A stretch of DNA of 64,000 nucleotides from Bermanella sp044597725 (GTDB lineage: Bacteria; Pseudomonadota; Gammaproteobacteria; Pseudomonadales; Oceanobacteraceae), in assembly GCF_044597725.1 (NCBI RefSeq), contig NZ_CP139003.1, forward strand, positions 496,001 to 560,000. The letters are read 5' to 3'. The notes beneath the pieces were generated by a model. It made no database searches, was not told the DNA's origin, and worked only from the letters and a program-made list of their open reading frames with translations. Made by a program: the position numbers and the translations under genes. Positions 28,340 through 37,515 of this stretch are shown here, piece after piece (position 1 is the first letter of the stretch; every line of letters starts with the position of its first letter).

Positions 28340-28363
28340 TTAAAGCATTAAAGCATTAAAGCA
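28340..28363 (-). repeat. Three tandem 8-bp units (TTAAAGCA)
   Basis: Three perfect copies of TTAAAGCA overlap the 3' end and stop codon of the beta-helix lipoprotein gene. Read on the minus strand they encode the last residues and repeat the stop signal, so loss of one copy would leave the protein unchanged. Confidence 0.7.
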
Positions 28364-30588
28364 TTCCGTTCACAGTTTTCAGATTCACAGTCGGCATCAA
28401 CATAAATAATCTTAGTATCACCCATGCGATCCCCCGAACCTGCTTCGGCGTTAATAGTAGCACTAACATCCGAATTTAACTGCTCAGACAGCGCCGTTAA
28501 TTTACCAGCATCGCCGCCTTCGGTTTCAAAGGCATCGGCATCGTTTGTAGTGGCATTACCACCTGAGATACTGTAGCTACCTTTTAGGTTAATGTTGCCT
28601 TTGGCCATAGCAAAAATACCAGCGCCATTACCACCGGTTAAATCTGCGCTACCGCCTTCACCTGTAATAGTGGTATCAACCGTAACATCACCAAACTGGC
28701 TGATAAATGCAACTGTACCGGCATGAGAACCTGCATGATCGCTGGTTACACCGTTGCCAGCGGCATGTGTATCGGTGCCGCCATTAACAGAAATAGCTTC
28801 GCTTACTTTAACTTTATGCGATGCTACATAAACAACTTCGCCACCTGTGGCATTTGTTGTAGAGCTATCATTAAACGACTGACCACCGTTAGCGTTAATG
28901 CTGCCTTTTGCGGTTACTTTGATCTCGTTTTCTTGAAGGTGTGCAGAATAATTAGTGGCTGTAATTAATACATCGCCACCATCGCTACCACTACCTACTT
29001 CCGTTTCAAAATCTTCGCTACCTGCAATGGTATTACCACCGTTGGCTACTAAATCGGTATCGAAATAGATAGAGCCACTTAGGGTTGGCATAAAATCGGC
29101 ACCGCGGAAAGAGTCGCGGTAATCTTCAAAGGTTATGTCGATATCACCGGCCGAACCAGCGTAAAGCCCATTACCACCACTTACATTAATTTCATCATAA
29201 CCAACCAATAAGCTATCGGCTGTAGACATGGGTACATCATAGAAATAAAACTCAATATTACCGCCATTACCTGCAGTGGTATCAACTGAGGTACCGCCGT
29301 TAGCACTAAGGTTACCTGTTACTTCTAGAACACGAGCAGCATTAAGCTCTTCATCTGGTTGATAGGCACCAATTAATATATTACCGCCGTAACCTGCACG
29401 GCCTGTTGCATCACCGCTTACCGAACCACCATCAACATTTAAATTGCCGGTGTTAATTAGGGTTTGCGAAAATGCAATTTCTTCGGCTTCACCTAAGTAC
29501 AACTCGATATTACCGCCGCGACCAGCATCATCCGATACGCTCGAATCGGCACCTTTAACGCTGATGTTGCCAGTGTTAATCAGTTTATGAGTCGCACTGA
29601 TAGAAACATCGGCACTGTTTAAGCTATGGATATCATTGCTACCACTACCCGAGTTGGCGTTAATGGCGCCGGTGTTGTATACCGACAAAGCACGGACCGT
29701 GATATCGCCACCATCGGTTGAATTATCCGTATCGGAGCTGCCACCGTTGGCGCGTAGCTCACCCGTGTTTTCAACAAATACGTTGCCGTATAAGCGAATA
29801 GTGCCCGGATTACCGTTGCCATTACCCGTGGTATTTTCATTGCTCTTATTGGCACCAGAAGTATTAATGAGGCCAGAGTTAACAATGGTATGAGCATAGA
29901 TTTCAATATCACCACCGGACTGACGGTAGTAATTAGCGATTTCACCGTTAGTGGTAATATCGCCAGTACCATAATAAGCAGCAGCAGTAAGCTCTAGATC
30001 GGCGCGACTGGCTTCAACTTCGTTAACTGTGGCAATTACACCACTATTGTCGATGTCGTTGTTAAACATCAAGCGAGTTACTGAAGTGCCGTTTGCATTA
30101 GCGGGTAAAAACAAGGTGGTGTCTTGGTTAATGCTTAAGCCCGTTACTTCATGGCTTTCGTGACCCGGTGTACCAGTACCATCAGACTTAAATAAACGGT
30201 ATTGATTTTCAACCATATACAGTTCGCCAGCATTAGGTAACGCATCGCTAGCTAGAATTAATTCAACCGTTGTTGTGGTTTCAATAGTAACTGGGTTAAT
30301 ACCAAATTCAGCAGTTTGCTCAGCCAGTTCGTATGAAGCATCGACTTGGCTTTGCTTTAGTACTTTAAGATCGGTAGCACTATTGGTTTTGAATATTTCA
30401 ACGTTACCGCCGGTTGCGCCTGACCCCTCAACCGATGAGCCACCAATAGCGGAGATGCTTAATTGGTTAAATTCAGGCCCTGAACGACCAGTGGAGCCTG
30501 AGTTTGAATCTGAGCTGCTACCGCAACCTGTTAGTGTTAAAGCGCCGGCAAGAATACCAGCAGTGACACAATGTTTATGAAAAGCCAT
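28348..30588 (-). CDS. Large lipoprotein with repetitive beta-helix-like architecture
   Basis: 746 aa. The signal ends LTLTGCGSSSDSNSG, giving a lipidated Cys and Ser/Gly linker. Residues ~200-700 contain about ten degenerate repeats in which NTG(N/A/E)(L/I) or INTSG is followed by a Ser/Asn/Gly/Thr-rich turn and GG(N/D)I. This is the pattern of a right-handed beta-helix. The C-terminus has a CESENCE pair of cysteines. No autotransporter barrel or secretion domain is seen, so it is likely a surface or periplasmic lipoprotein. Function is unknown. Confidence 0.75.
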   Translation of the reverse strand: MAFHKHCVTAGILAGALTLTGCGSSSDSNSGSTGRSGPEFNQLSISAIGGSSVEGSGATGGNVEIFKTNSATDLKVLKQSQVDASYELAEQTAEFGINPVTIETTTTVELILASDALPNAGELYMVENQYRLFKSDGTGTPGHESHEVTGLSINQDTTLFLPANANGTSVTRLMFNNDIDNSGVIATVNEVEASRADLELTAAAYYGTGDITTNGEIANYYRQSGGDIEIYAHTIVNSGLINTSGANKSNENTTGNGNGNPGTIRLYGNVFVENTGELRANGGSSDTDNSTDGGDITVRALSVYNTGAINANSGSGSNDIHSLNSADVSISATHKLINTGNISVKGADSSVSDDAGRGGNIELYLGEAEEIAFSQTLINTGNLNVDGGSVSGDATGRAGYGGNILIGAYQPDEELNAARVLEVTGNLSANGGTSVDTTAGNGGNIEFYFYDVPMSTADSLLVGYDEINVSGGNGLYAGSAGDIDITFEDYRDSFRGADFMPTLSGSIYFDTDLVANGGNTIAGSEDFETEVGSGSDGGDVLITATNYSAHLQENEIKVTAKGSINANGGQSFNDSSTTNATGGEVVYVASHKVKVSEAISVNGGTDTHAAGNGVTSDHAGSHAGTVAFISQFGDVTVDTTITGEGGSADLTGGNGAGIFAMAKGNINLKGSYSISGGNATTNDADAFETEGGDAGKLTALSEQLNSDVSATINAEAGSGDRMGDTKIIYVDADCESENCERNALML

Positions 30589-30711
30589 AAACGTTTTCCT
30601 TTTGTGTGGTGGGTGAAAATTCCGGCTGGGAGTCTATAGGGCTTTACTAGCACAAGGAAGTTAGTGGCAGGGATACATCCGTATAAATGAGAATAAAGTA
30701 TTAGCTTGGTG

Positions 30712-33060
30712 TCACTTCACCATAACTTGGTATTCAATGGTAAAGTTTGGGGTAGTGCCATCTTTGCTGGGTTTAAATGTACCGGGTAGGTTAAGCCTAA
30801 AGTGAGTAATATTTTCATCATAGCCATCTGAATCAGCCGAGGGAGTGTAATTAAAACTCGCACCACCATTATTACTAAAGGCAATACTATCGTTGGTACT
30901 GCTTAAACCATTAAAGTTAAAACTTAAGCTACTGGCTTGCAGGCCACTGCCATCGGTAAAGATAATGGGGCTTGTACTGGGTGTAGCACCGTTTAGACCA
31001 TTCACAAACAATTTGTTTTGCGTATCAATTTCTTGCGTTAACTGAGTGCTGCCTAAGTCGGTACTGATATTCCCTAAGTTTTCAACTCTAATAGAGTAGC
31101 GCAATTCGGCGCCCGGAATCGCTTTGGGTTGACTGGTATTGTTAATAGGATCGTTTAAAACGGTAATTTCCGAATTAAGTTGGATGTTTGCATCTCCTGC
31201 GCAATGATAATAGACACTGGAGGGAATAATCGTGAAGTTACCAGGTGGGCGCCAATATAGCGCATAAGCATCGTTACCTTGGTTTTCGTGCAAGCGAAAT
31301 TCAATTGAGTTAAAGCCTTGGTTTAATGTTGTGTTATTGCCACCGTTTCTAGGAGCATTGTTGGCGCCATGGTTACCGTACCAAGCCGTTGCAACTGCAC
31401 CGTTTATTCTCGCTTCTACGGCATCATCGCCATCAATAGCAAAGCGTCGGCTACGGCTATTGTCCATGTATATAAACCCTTGGATAACTAAAAGCCATTC
31501 ATCGTTGCTTCCTGCATCGAAGAGGTTGCCATTATTGCTGCTTGCTTTATTTATGTCGGCAATAATGGTTTGGCCCATTAGATTTTGCATATTGGCAAAA
31601 TTGTCGACTAACGATTGAAATTGACCTGCATTATTAATGGCGTTACTTGAATAATCACTTACATCATAAAAACTGGCTAGCAAACCAGGTTGTGGGTTGC
31701 TGCAATTAGCGGGTAAGCCCGTTCCTGCTAAAACCGAGATAAAAAAGTCTTGAGTATTATTACTAGTATTGCTATCAACTAATACGCCATTAACTTCAGC
31801 GGTTATGTTCGCATTGCTTACCGCAGTATTAGCCGTTAACGATACGTTTAGACTATTAGAAACTGCTTGGCTACTATTTAAATCTTGCGCGTAGTTGCAT
31901 ATTAACGGGTTGCTACCAGAGCAGCTCCAACCAGTGCCATTTACTGTGTTCACGCTAAACGCAGCGGGAATATTTATGCTTAATTGTGTAGGTGCGGGTG
32001 CCGCATCGGTAGCGGAATCATTATTGCGTACGGTAAAGCTAAGAGTATTGTTGGAGCCTTGTGCCCATGTTTGATTAGAAGCTGACGACGTTAGCAACTC
32101 TAAGTCGGCCCCGCAAATATCATGGGCACCAAAGTTAATACTAGGTTCTTCAACTGGGCACGCGCGAGAACGAATATCGATATTGGTTGTGGAAAACGTT
32201 TGCCAATTTCCCCCTGGTTTTCGAAATTGCACGGTAATACCGCCATCACAACATTCTTCAGCACCAATAACCTCTAACTTATGATAACCAGAAGGCAAAT
32301 TTACCGACCCGCTTAGAGTTTCATTGGTGTTGTTCCAGTTGTTGCTCCACCAAAGGTCATCAAACCATTTTTCATCGAGTGGATTGTTATTCACATATAA
32401 GCCACCACCATTTCCAAAATCGGCACCATAGCGAAACGACCAAACACCATTCTCACCCGCTTGTACCTCAAAGAAGGTTTCGCTATAGGCGATAAAATTA
32501 TTCCCCGAGCCAAACTCAGAGCTATTATTTATGTTGGTAAAGTTTTCTATAAACTTGCAGCCGTAGCCATTTGTATTGTCGTTACTGGCTTCAAAGGCAT
32601 TAATGGCTTGGTTATAACTATTTGGATCGGACGATACATTGCGGGTATGAAACTTAATGCCAGGTTCAATAAAAGTAAACGGCACAGTAGCCAGAGTAGA
32701 GGCATTTTGGTTGCCATAATACAAATAAATCGTACGGTTGCTGTTGGCGGTTAATGTTGGAAAACGAACCCAAACCTCTGCTGTTTGCGAGAAAGAGTCC
32801 CAGCTTTCTATCCAAAAGCTTAACGCCGTATTATCGTCGCTATCGAATACACGTAAATCAAAACCATCAATAGACCAATTGTATTGGCTACTAAGTTGAC
32901 CGCCCGAGAGTGTAAGCTTCACTTGATAATCGGTTAACGTAGCACCGCTATTTTCTTGGATATTAACTGCGGTACGAAATGGCCAATCACAAGACTGGCG
33001 CCCCCAGCTTGGAAGCGACATGACACAGCCTAAAACAAATATTACAAATAAACGTGCCAT
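30712..33060 (-). CDS. Secreted DUF2341/PA14-like multidomain protein
   Basis: 782 aa. The signal peptide ends near SLPSWG. Residues ~25-140 match DUF2341: WPFRTAVNIQENSGATLTDYQV and TIYLYYGN. A Cys-rich segment ECCDGGITVQFRKPGG follows. Residues ~330-450 form a CARDB/DUF11-like Ig fold, a PA14-like region spans ~465-640 with RRFAIDGDDAVEARING, and another DUF11-like domain ends the protein. Similar combinations occur in MshQ-like proteins encoded near pilus loci, but no pilus genes are here. Possible carbohydrate-binding adhesin; inferred. Confidence 0.75.
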   Translation of the reverse strand: MARLFVIFVLGCVMSLPSWGRQSCDWPFRTAVNIQENSGATLTDYQVKLTLSGGQLSSQYNWSIDGFDLRVFDSDDNTALSFWIESWDSFSQTAEVWVRFPTLTANSNRTIYLYYGNQNASTLATVPFTFIEPGIKFHTRNVSSDPNSYNQAINAFEASNDNTNGYGCKFIENFTNINNSSEFGSGNNFIAYSETFFEVQAGENGVWSFRYGADFGNGGGLYVNNNPLDEKWFDDLWWSNNWNNTNETLSGSVNLPSGYHKLEVIGAEECCDGGITVQFRKPGGNWQTFSTTNIDIRSRACPVEEPSINFGAHDICGADLELLTSSASNQTWAQGSNNTLSFTVRNNDSATDAAPAPTQLSINIPAAFSVNTVNGTGWSCSGSNPLICNYAQDLNSSQAVSNSLNVSLTANTAVSNANITAEVNGVLVDSNTSNNTQDFFISVLAGTGLPANCSNPQPGLLASFYDVSDYSSNAINNAGQFQSLVDNFANMQNLMGQTIIADINKASSNNGNLFDAGSNDEWLLVIQGFIYMDNSRSRRFAIDGDDAVEARINGAVATAWYGNHGANNAPRNGGNNTTLNQGFNSIEFRLHENQGNDAYALYWRPPGNFTIIPSSVYYHCAGDANIQLNSEITVLNDPINNTSQPKAIPGAELRYSIRVENLGNISTDLGSTQLTQEIDTQNKLFVNGLNGATPSTSPIIFTDGSGLQASSLSFNFNGLSSTNDSIAFSNNGGASFNYTPSADSDGYDENITHFRLNLPGTFKPSKDGTTPNFTIEYQVMVK

Positions 33061-33184
33061 TCCAACCCACAGAGAAACAAAGTATTAAGAGTAAAGTGCG
33101 ATGAAGTATACATAGTCTGGGTTAAAAGTTAACCAAGATTATGTGTTAAATCACGATACTGGCCAGGGGTTTTAGTTTCACCGT

Positions 33185-33880
33185 TTAAAATTGTAACTTT
33201 CGCAAGAAACGCCGTTCTTCGGCTTTAGTTAAACTTTCTCTCTTTATGTCATGTTCATCCGATGCGGTTTGATAGCCATTGCTTTGTTGCAGTTCCTGCC
33301 AGCGCCATTGCCCATCATTAAAACATGCCGTTAGTGGTTGAGATTGTTGTGGCGTATGCCACATGATTTCACGGCAAAACTGTCCCAAGGAATTTTCCCA
33401 GCTTTGAACTATCTCACTGCGGCCACTTTCAAAATTGGAAATGGTGCCGCTGACTTCTGTGTTTAATTGCTGCGTTAAATGCTGATATGGAATATTTGGT
33501 TGCTTAGGCAGTAGCTGATATACAAATAGTGCGCACACTAAAATACTTGCGGCCATGGCCCAGTTTTTAATATCACTGGGTTTCTTACTTTGGCTGGTGG
33601 TAGGCTTGCCCGTCGACTTAACAAATAGAGGTGTAACGTTATCTTGATGTTCGTTTTGCAACTCTGTATTACTAATCAATTTTGCTAAATCATCCCGTTC
33701 AGGTAAGTTATCCACTTCAGCAAATATCTGCTTAGCCGCTTCATTGGACGCTCTTAATGCTTCCAGCCGAGCTTTTGTCTCTGCATCATGTTCAATGGCA
33801 TTGATAACCTCTTGTTTTTCTATCTCGCTTAGCTCGTTATCAATAAACGCCGAAAGCAAGGTATCGTCTATACGTTTCAT
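33185..33880 (-). CDS. Anti-sigma factor, membrane anchored
   Basis: 231 aa. The N-terminal cytoplasmic domain (MKRIDDTLLSAFIDNELSEIEKQ) has the anti-sigma-domain helix pattern but no HxxxCxxC zinc motif. One TM segment spans residues ~107-123 (NWAMAASILVCALFVYQ). A periplasmic domain of ~105 aa with one pair of Cys follows. It is directly downstream of the ECF sigma gene, nine bases apart, so it is very likely the cognate inhibitor. Release could need regulated proteolysis, and the neighbouring subtilase is a candidate only by position. Confidence 0.85.
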   Translation of the reverse strand: MKRIDDTLLSAFIDNELSEIEKQEVINAIEHDAETKARLEALRASNEAAKQIFAEVDNLPERDDLAKLISNTELQNEHQDNVTPLFVKSTGKPTTSQSKKPSDIKNWAMAASILVCALFVYQLLPKQPNIPYQHLTQQLNTEVSGTISNFESGRSEIVQSWENSLGQFCREIMWHTPQQSQPLTACFNDGQWRWQELQQSNGYQTASDEHDIKRESLTKAEERRFLRKLQF

Positions 33881-33889
33881 ATGTGTCTC

Positions 33890-34390
33890 CTAAGCATTGC
33901 CTTGCTTAAATGTATGGTCGCTGAGTTGTTGTCGTGCACGGGCCAAACGGCTCATGACCGTGCCTTGTGGTATGTCTAAAAATTCAGCGGTTTCTTGATA
34001 ACTGCGACCTTCCACTGCCACCAAGTATAAAACGATGCGTAAACCCTCGCTCAACTCGCCCATTTTCTCTTTCACTCGAGCCACAAGGTTCTCGTTTACC
34101 AGAGTATCTTCTAACACGGTATGGTCAGTTTCGTTTTCTGGGTCCAATTCTTCGCTTGGCTTGTCTTTACGCATGGTATCAATCCAAAGGTTGCGGCATA
34201 GTCGATACATCCATCGGTCAAAATGTGTATCTGTCTGGTATTGCTGCCATTTTTCTAAAGCCCGTTGTACCGTCGCCTGTAGTAAATCTTCGCTATTATG
34301 CAGGTCGTTAGTGAGGGCATAGCAATACTTTCGCAGTCGTGGCAACACATCGAGTAATGCTTGTCTGAATTCATTTTGTGATTGGTTCAT
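33890..34390 (-). CDS. ECF-type RNA polymerase sigma factor
   Basis: 166 aa. Region 2 includes RKYCYALTNDLHNSEDLLQATVQRALEKW and FDRWMYRLCRNLWIDTMRK. Region 4 has YQETAEFLDIPQGTVMSRLARARQQL, an HTH for the -35 element (both split as landmarks). No extra C-terminal domain. No Shine-Dalgarno precedes the ATG; the predicted -10 box ends five bases upstream of it, suggesting a leaderless message. It is divergent from the subtilase gene, and the two share the same promoter motif. Confidence 0.93.
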   Translation of the reverse strand: MNQSQNEFRQALLDVLPRLRKYCYALTNDLHNSEDLLQATVQRALEKWQQYQTDTHFDRWMYRLCRNLWIDTMRKDKPSEELDPENETDHTVLEDTLVNENLVARVKEKMGELSEGLRIVLYLVAVEGRSYQETAEFLDIPQGTVMSRLARARQQLSDHTFKQGNA

Positions 34391-34395
34391 ATACG

Positions 34396-34425
34396 GGATA
34401 ACGGGCCTGTTATAGTTTTATTCCC
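34396..34425 (-). promoter_or_regulatory. ECF-type promoter of the sigma/anti-sigma genes
   Basis: On the minus strand GGAATAAAA (34424-34416) is followed by 13 bases and GTTATCC (34402-34396). The -10 element ends five bases before the sigma start codon. The same element with the same spacing precedes two further genes. Confidence 0.75.
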
Positions 34426-34443
34426 TAAATATGCGTAATAAAT

Positions 34444-34472
34444 GGAATAAAATCGAAAAAATTTTGTTATAC
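34444..34472 (+). promoter_or_regulatory. ECF-type promoter of the subtilase gene
   Basis: GGAATAAAA (34444-34452), 13 bases, then GTTATAC (34466-34472), about 46 bases upstream of the subtilase ATG. It matches the promoters of the sigma operon and the DUF5666 gene in both boxes and spacing. Confidence 0.75.
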
Positions 34473-34518
34473 AGTGTAAGTAAAGCGCTTAGACAATTAA
34501 GAGGCAAGCGAGAGGCAA

Positions 34519-36012
34519 ATGCAGCAAACAACAGTGGCAAAGCTTAAACCGACAATTTGGATACTAGCAGGCCTGATGATACTCAGCCTAGTGATTGTGT
34601 TATCTGTACCCTCTGCCATAGCCAGTGATGATGCTTTGAGTGATCGACTAGAGCTTGAAGAAGCACTAGAAGAAGAGCGCGAAGAAGAATTAGCCGATGA
34701 AATTGAAGATGAACTTGAGCTAGAAGATGATATTGAAGATGAGCTACAAGACGATCTCGAAGATGAATTAGAGGAGCGCATTGAAGCTATGGTGGAAGAT
34801 GGCACCATAACGGAAGAAATGGAAGATGCGCTGGAAGACCGCCTAGAAGAGATGATCGAAAGCGGTCAACTAGTAGGCGATGGTATAGAGGCTCAACTGG
34901 AGAGCCTAATAGAAGAGCAGCTCAACAGCTTACCGGGCCGATACGAAGACTTGTTTGATGATCAAAGCCAACTAGCCGATATAGAACAAGCCCTAATGGA
35001 TTTTGAAGTCTTCGCCATGGAAGATGAGTTTATTGCATTAATGGACGAAGCCAACCTAGAGGCAGCAAAACAGCAAGGGGCCAAAATCATATCGGTGGAA
35101 GCCATGGATGAACTAGGGCAGCTATTAGTGACGTTTGCAGAAGAACCACCAGAGCAAAAGGTGCAAGCCAATCATATTTATACACTAGACGCACAGAACA
35201 ACAGCCAAACCCAGCAATCACCCAGTGTTGGTAAGCCACAAGGTATCAGTTTAGCCCAAGCTAACTTGCTGATTACAACTGAGCCCAGCGTCCTACAAAA
35301 TTTGCGTATCGGCATGATGGACAGCGCTATATACAACCAGCACGCGTGCTTTAAGAGCACCACTATTTTACAGCAAGGTTTTACCCCCAAAGCGGCACAG
35401 CCCGATTATCAACACGGCACAGCCATGGCATCGGCTATTAATCAATGTGGTGGGCTAGAGGGCATTCAGCTATTCAATGCGGAAGTTTTTGCGCGCACAC
35501 CAAAAGGGTTAATCATCGCCTCGGCAGCGGACCTAATTAAAGGCCTAAACTGGTTACTCAAACAAAATGTGCAAGCCATTAACTTATCCCTCTCGGGCCC
35601 GCCTAACCAAGTATTAGCCCGCGTCTTATCCAGTATTATAGAACGTGGCGTATTGATCATGGCCTCGGTAGGTAACGAAGGGGCCGCTGCATTTCCGCGT
35701 TACCCGGCCGCGCAACCGGGGGTTATTGCCATTACTGCTGTAGATCAAAGCCTAAATGTTTACCCTAAAGCGGTACGCGGCAACCACATTGATTTTTCTG
35801 TACCAGGTGTTGCCATTCTACTGGCCGAACCCAACGGCCAATACATAAATAAAAGTGGAACCTCAGTGGCCAACGCCATTGCAACACCGCTTATTTTACA
35901 AAGTTTACAAAACGGAAAGACACTGCAAGATCTCAAAGCACATGCAAAAGATTTAGGTGATCAAGGTAAAGATACAATCTTTGGTTACGGACTGTTACAA
36001 ATAAACTTTTAA
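34519..36012 (+). CDS. S8 subtilisin-like protease with acidic coiled-coil N-domain
   Basis: 497 aa. Residues ~11-35 are a signal peptide or anchor (possible cleavage after SAIA). Residues ~38-175 are dominated by Glu/Asp/Leu in heptad-like order, a very acidic coiled coil. The peptidase domain starts ~255. Catalytic residues are readable: Asp268 in GMMDSAI, His299 in QHGTAMAS, the oxyanion Asn386 in SVGNEG, and Ser449 in SGTSVANAIAT. RBS GAGAGG precedes the ATG. It is divergent from the ECF sigma/anti-sigma genes and shares their promoter motif. The acidic segment may be an inhibitory or Ca-binding prodomain; inferred. Confidence 0.9.
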   Translation: MQQTTVAKLKPTIWILAGLMILSLVIVLSVPSAIASDDALSDRLELEEALEEEREEELADEIEDELELEDDIEDELQDDLEDELEERIEAMVEDGTITEEMEDALEDRLEEMIESGQLVGDGIEAQLESLIEEQLNSLPGRYEDLFDDQSQLADIEQALMDFEVFAMEDEFIALMDEANLEAAKQQGAKIISVEAMDELGQLLVTFAEEPPEQKVQANHIYTLDAQNNSQTQQSPSVGKPQGISLAQANLLITTEPSVLQNLRIGMMDSAIYNQHACFKSTTILQQGFTPKAAQPDYQHGTAMASAINQCGGLEGIQLFNAEVFARTPKGLIIASAADLIKGLNWLLKQNVQAINLSLSGPPNQVLARVLSSIIERGVLIMASVGNEGAAAFPRYPAAQPGVIAITAVDQSLNVYPKAVRGNHIDFSVPGVAILLAEPNGQYINKSGTSVANAIATPLILQSLQNGKTLQDLKAHAKDLGDQGKDTIFGYGLLQINF

Positions 36013-36018
36013 ATTTAT

Positions 36019-36047
36019 GGAATAAAAATAAGACCGCCTCGTTAAAC
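36019..36047 (+). promoter_or_regulatory. ECF-type promoter of the DUF5666 operon
   Basis: GGAATAAAA (36019-36027), 13 bases, then GTTAAAC (36041-36047), some 83 bases before the DUF5666 gene ATG and just after the subtilase stop codon. Confidence 0.72.
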
Positions 36048-36129
36048 CCCATGAATACGGAAGAAAACTTCCAATGGGAAAGCAGAGTTCATAAAGAACT
36101 CACCAAATAAAACAAAGCGAGGCAATATC

Positions 36130-37476
36130 ATGAAAAAACTTATCGCCCTTCCAATCGTATTAAGTACCACCGCCGCATTACTATCGGCCTGTGGTGGTTC
36201 ATCATCAGGCCCAGTAACAAAAGACCGAGCGGTACAGGGTACTATTGATGGTTTTGGTAGCGTAATTGTTGATGGCGTTCACTACCAAAGTACCAATACC
36301 CAGTTTGAAATTGACGATACCGCAGGAGCCGAAAGCCAACTGCGCGTGGGTCAAGTAGTTACCGTAATCGGTAACGATGATGGTGCCGAAGGCGTGGCCA
36401 CACGCATTGTTTACGATGCGGATATCAAAGGCCAAGTAACCGCAGTAAATAGCGAAACAGGCGAACTAGAAGTGCTAGGTCAAACAGTCATCACCAACGA
36501 AATGACGGTTTTTTCCGACCTAGACCTGACCACTATTCAAGTGGGCCAAATGGTGGAGCTAAGTGGTTACCGTGATGGCAATGGCCAACTGATTGCGACG
36601 TTCATCGAAGCAGAAACCGAAACCGAATCTGAAATCAAAGGCACAGTGGCCAATCTTGATAGCGTCAACAAAACCTTCAACATCGAAGGCCTAAGTATCG
36701 ACTACAGCAGCGTTGCATCATTAGAGTTAGACGAAGCAGAACTGCGCAATGGTATGCTCGTGGAAGTAGACGGTGAGGTACAAGGTGGAGTACTGGTTGC
36801 CAATGAAATAGAGCAAGAAGACATTCGCCAAGAATCAGAAGATGGTGTGGAAGTGGATATCTCAGGCTATATCTCAGCACTAGACCTAGAAGCCAACACC
36901 ATGGTTGTCGCCAATACCACCATCGTATTTGATAGCAATACCGAATTCGATGATGCAGACATAAGCCAGCTAGACTTAAACCTATTCGTGAGCGTAGAAG
37001 GCGAATTTAACGCAGAAGGCCAGCTAGTAGCACAAGAAGTAGAATTCGCCGATAGTGTATCGGTAGAGCTAGAAGGCCCAGTGACTGCCGTATCGGGCAA
37101 TACCGTTACGGTTATGGGCATCGATGTAAACGTAGATACTCGTACCCGTATCAAAGATGACCGTGATGACGTGCAATATTTTAGCACCGCGGATATTCAA
37201 GTGGACGACTACGTAGAAGTACGCTTAACGGAAAACGCCGATGGTAGCTACCGCGCCCTGCGTTTAGAACGCGATGAAACCGATTCATCGGTTGAAATCA
37301 GTGGCAGTATTGATATTAGTCAACTCGCTTCTGGTACCATAAGCATTGCGGGTATCGATATTGATATAACCGCCTTAGCAGGCAGTGGTTTATTCACAGC
37401 AGATACTAAGTTAGAAGTTGAAGGTACCTTTAACGGTAGCATTATCACCGCAACAGACGTGGAACTGGATGACTAA
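36130..37476 (+). CDS. Lipoprotein with repeated DUF5666 domains
   Basis: 448 aa. The signal ends LLSACGGSSSG, giving a lipidated Cys. The mature protein has about five tandem DUF5666-like (OB-fold-like) modules: each has VQGTIDGFGSVIVDGV or ISGYISALDLEAN-type starts and a G(Q/M)(V/L)VxVxGxx core (RVGQVVTVIGND, QVGQMVELSGYRD, RNGMLVEVDGEV). Strongly acidic. RBS AAAGCGAGG. Its promoter matches that of the neighbouring ECF operon. It is probably exported to the outer membrane; function is unknown. Confidence 0.85.
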   Translation: MKKLIALPIVLSTTAALLSACGGSSSGPVTKDRAVQGTIDGFGSVIVDGVHYQSTNTQFEIDDTAGAESQLRVGQVVTVIGNDDGAEGVATRIVYDADIKGQVTAVNSETGELEVLGQTVITNEMTVFSDLDLTTIQVGQMVELSGYRDGNGQLIATFIEAETETESEIKGTVANLDSVNKTFNIEGLSIDYSSVASLELDEAELRNGMLVEVDGEVQGGVLVANEIEQEDIRQESEDGVEVDISGYISALDLEANTMVVANTTIVFDSNTEFDDADISQLDLNLFVSVEGEFNAEGQLVAQEVEFADSVSVELEGPVTAVSGNTVTVMGIDVNVDTRTRIKDDRDDVQYFSTADIQVDDYVEVRLTENADGSYRALRLERDETDSSVEISGSIDISQLASGTISIAGIDIDITALAGSGLFTADTKLEVEGTFNGSIITATDVELDD

Positions 37477-37515
37477 GACCAGCCTTGTAAATACAAAAAA
37501 ACAAGAGCCCAAAAC

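Noticed and set aside
28340..28363. Phase-variable tract at the end of the beta-helix gene
   Set aside because: Losing one of the three 8-base units keeps the same stop codon, so a switching role is unlikely.
29619..29972. Second minus-strand frame inside the beta-helix lipoprotein gene
   Set aside because: It lies wholly inside the 746-aa gene in another frame and has no RBS.
34497..34808. Minus-strand Ser-rich frame
   Set aside because: Mirror of the Glu/Asp-rich segment of the subtilase; no RBS and low complexity.
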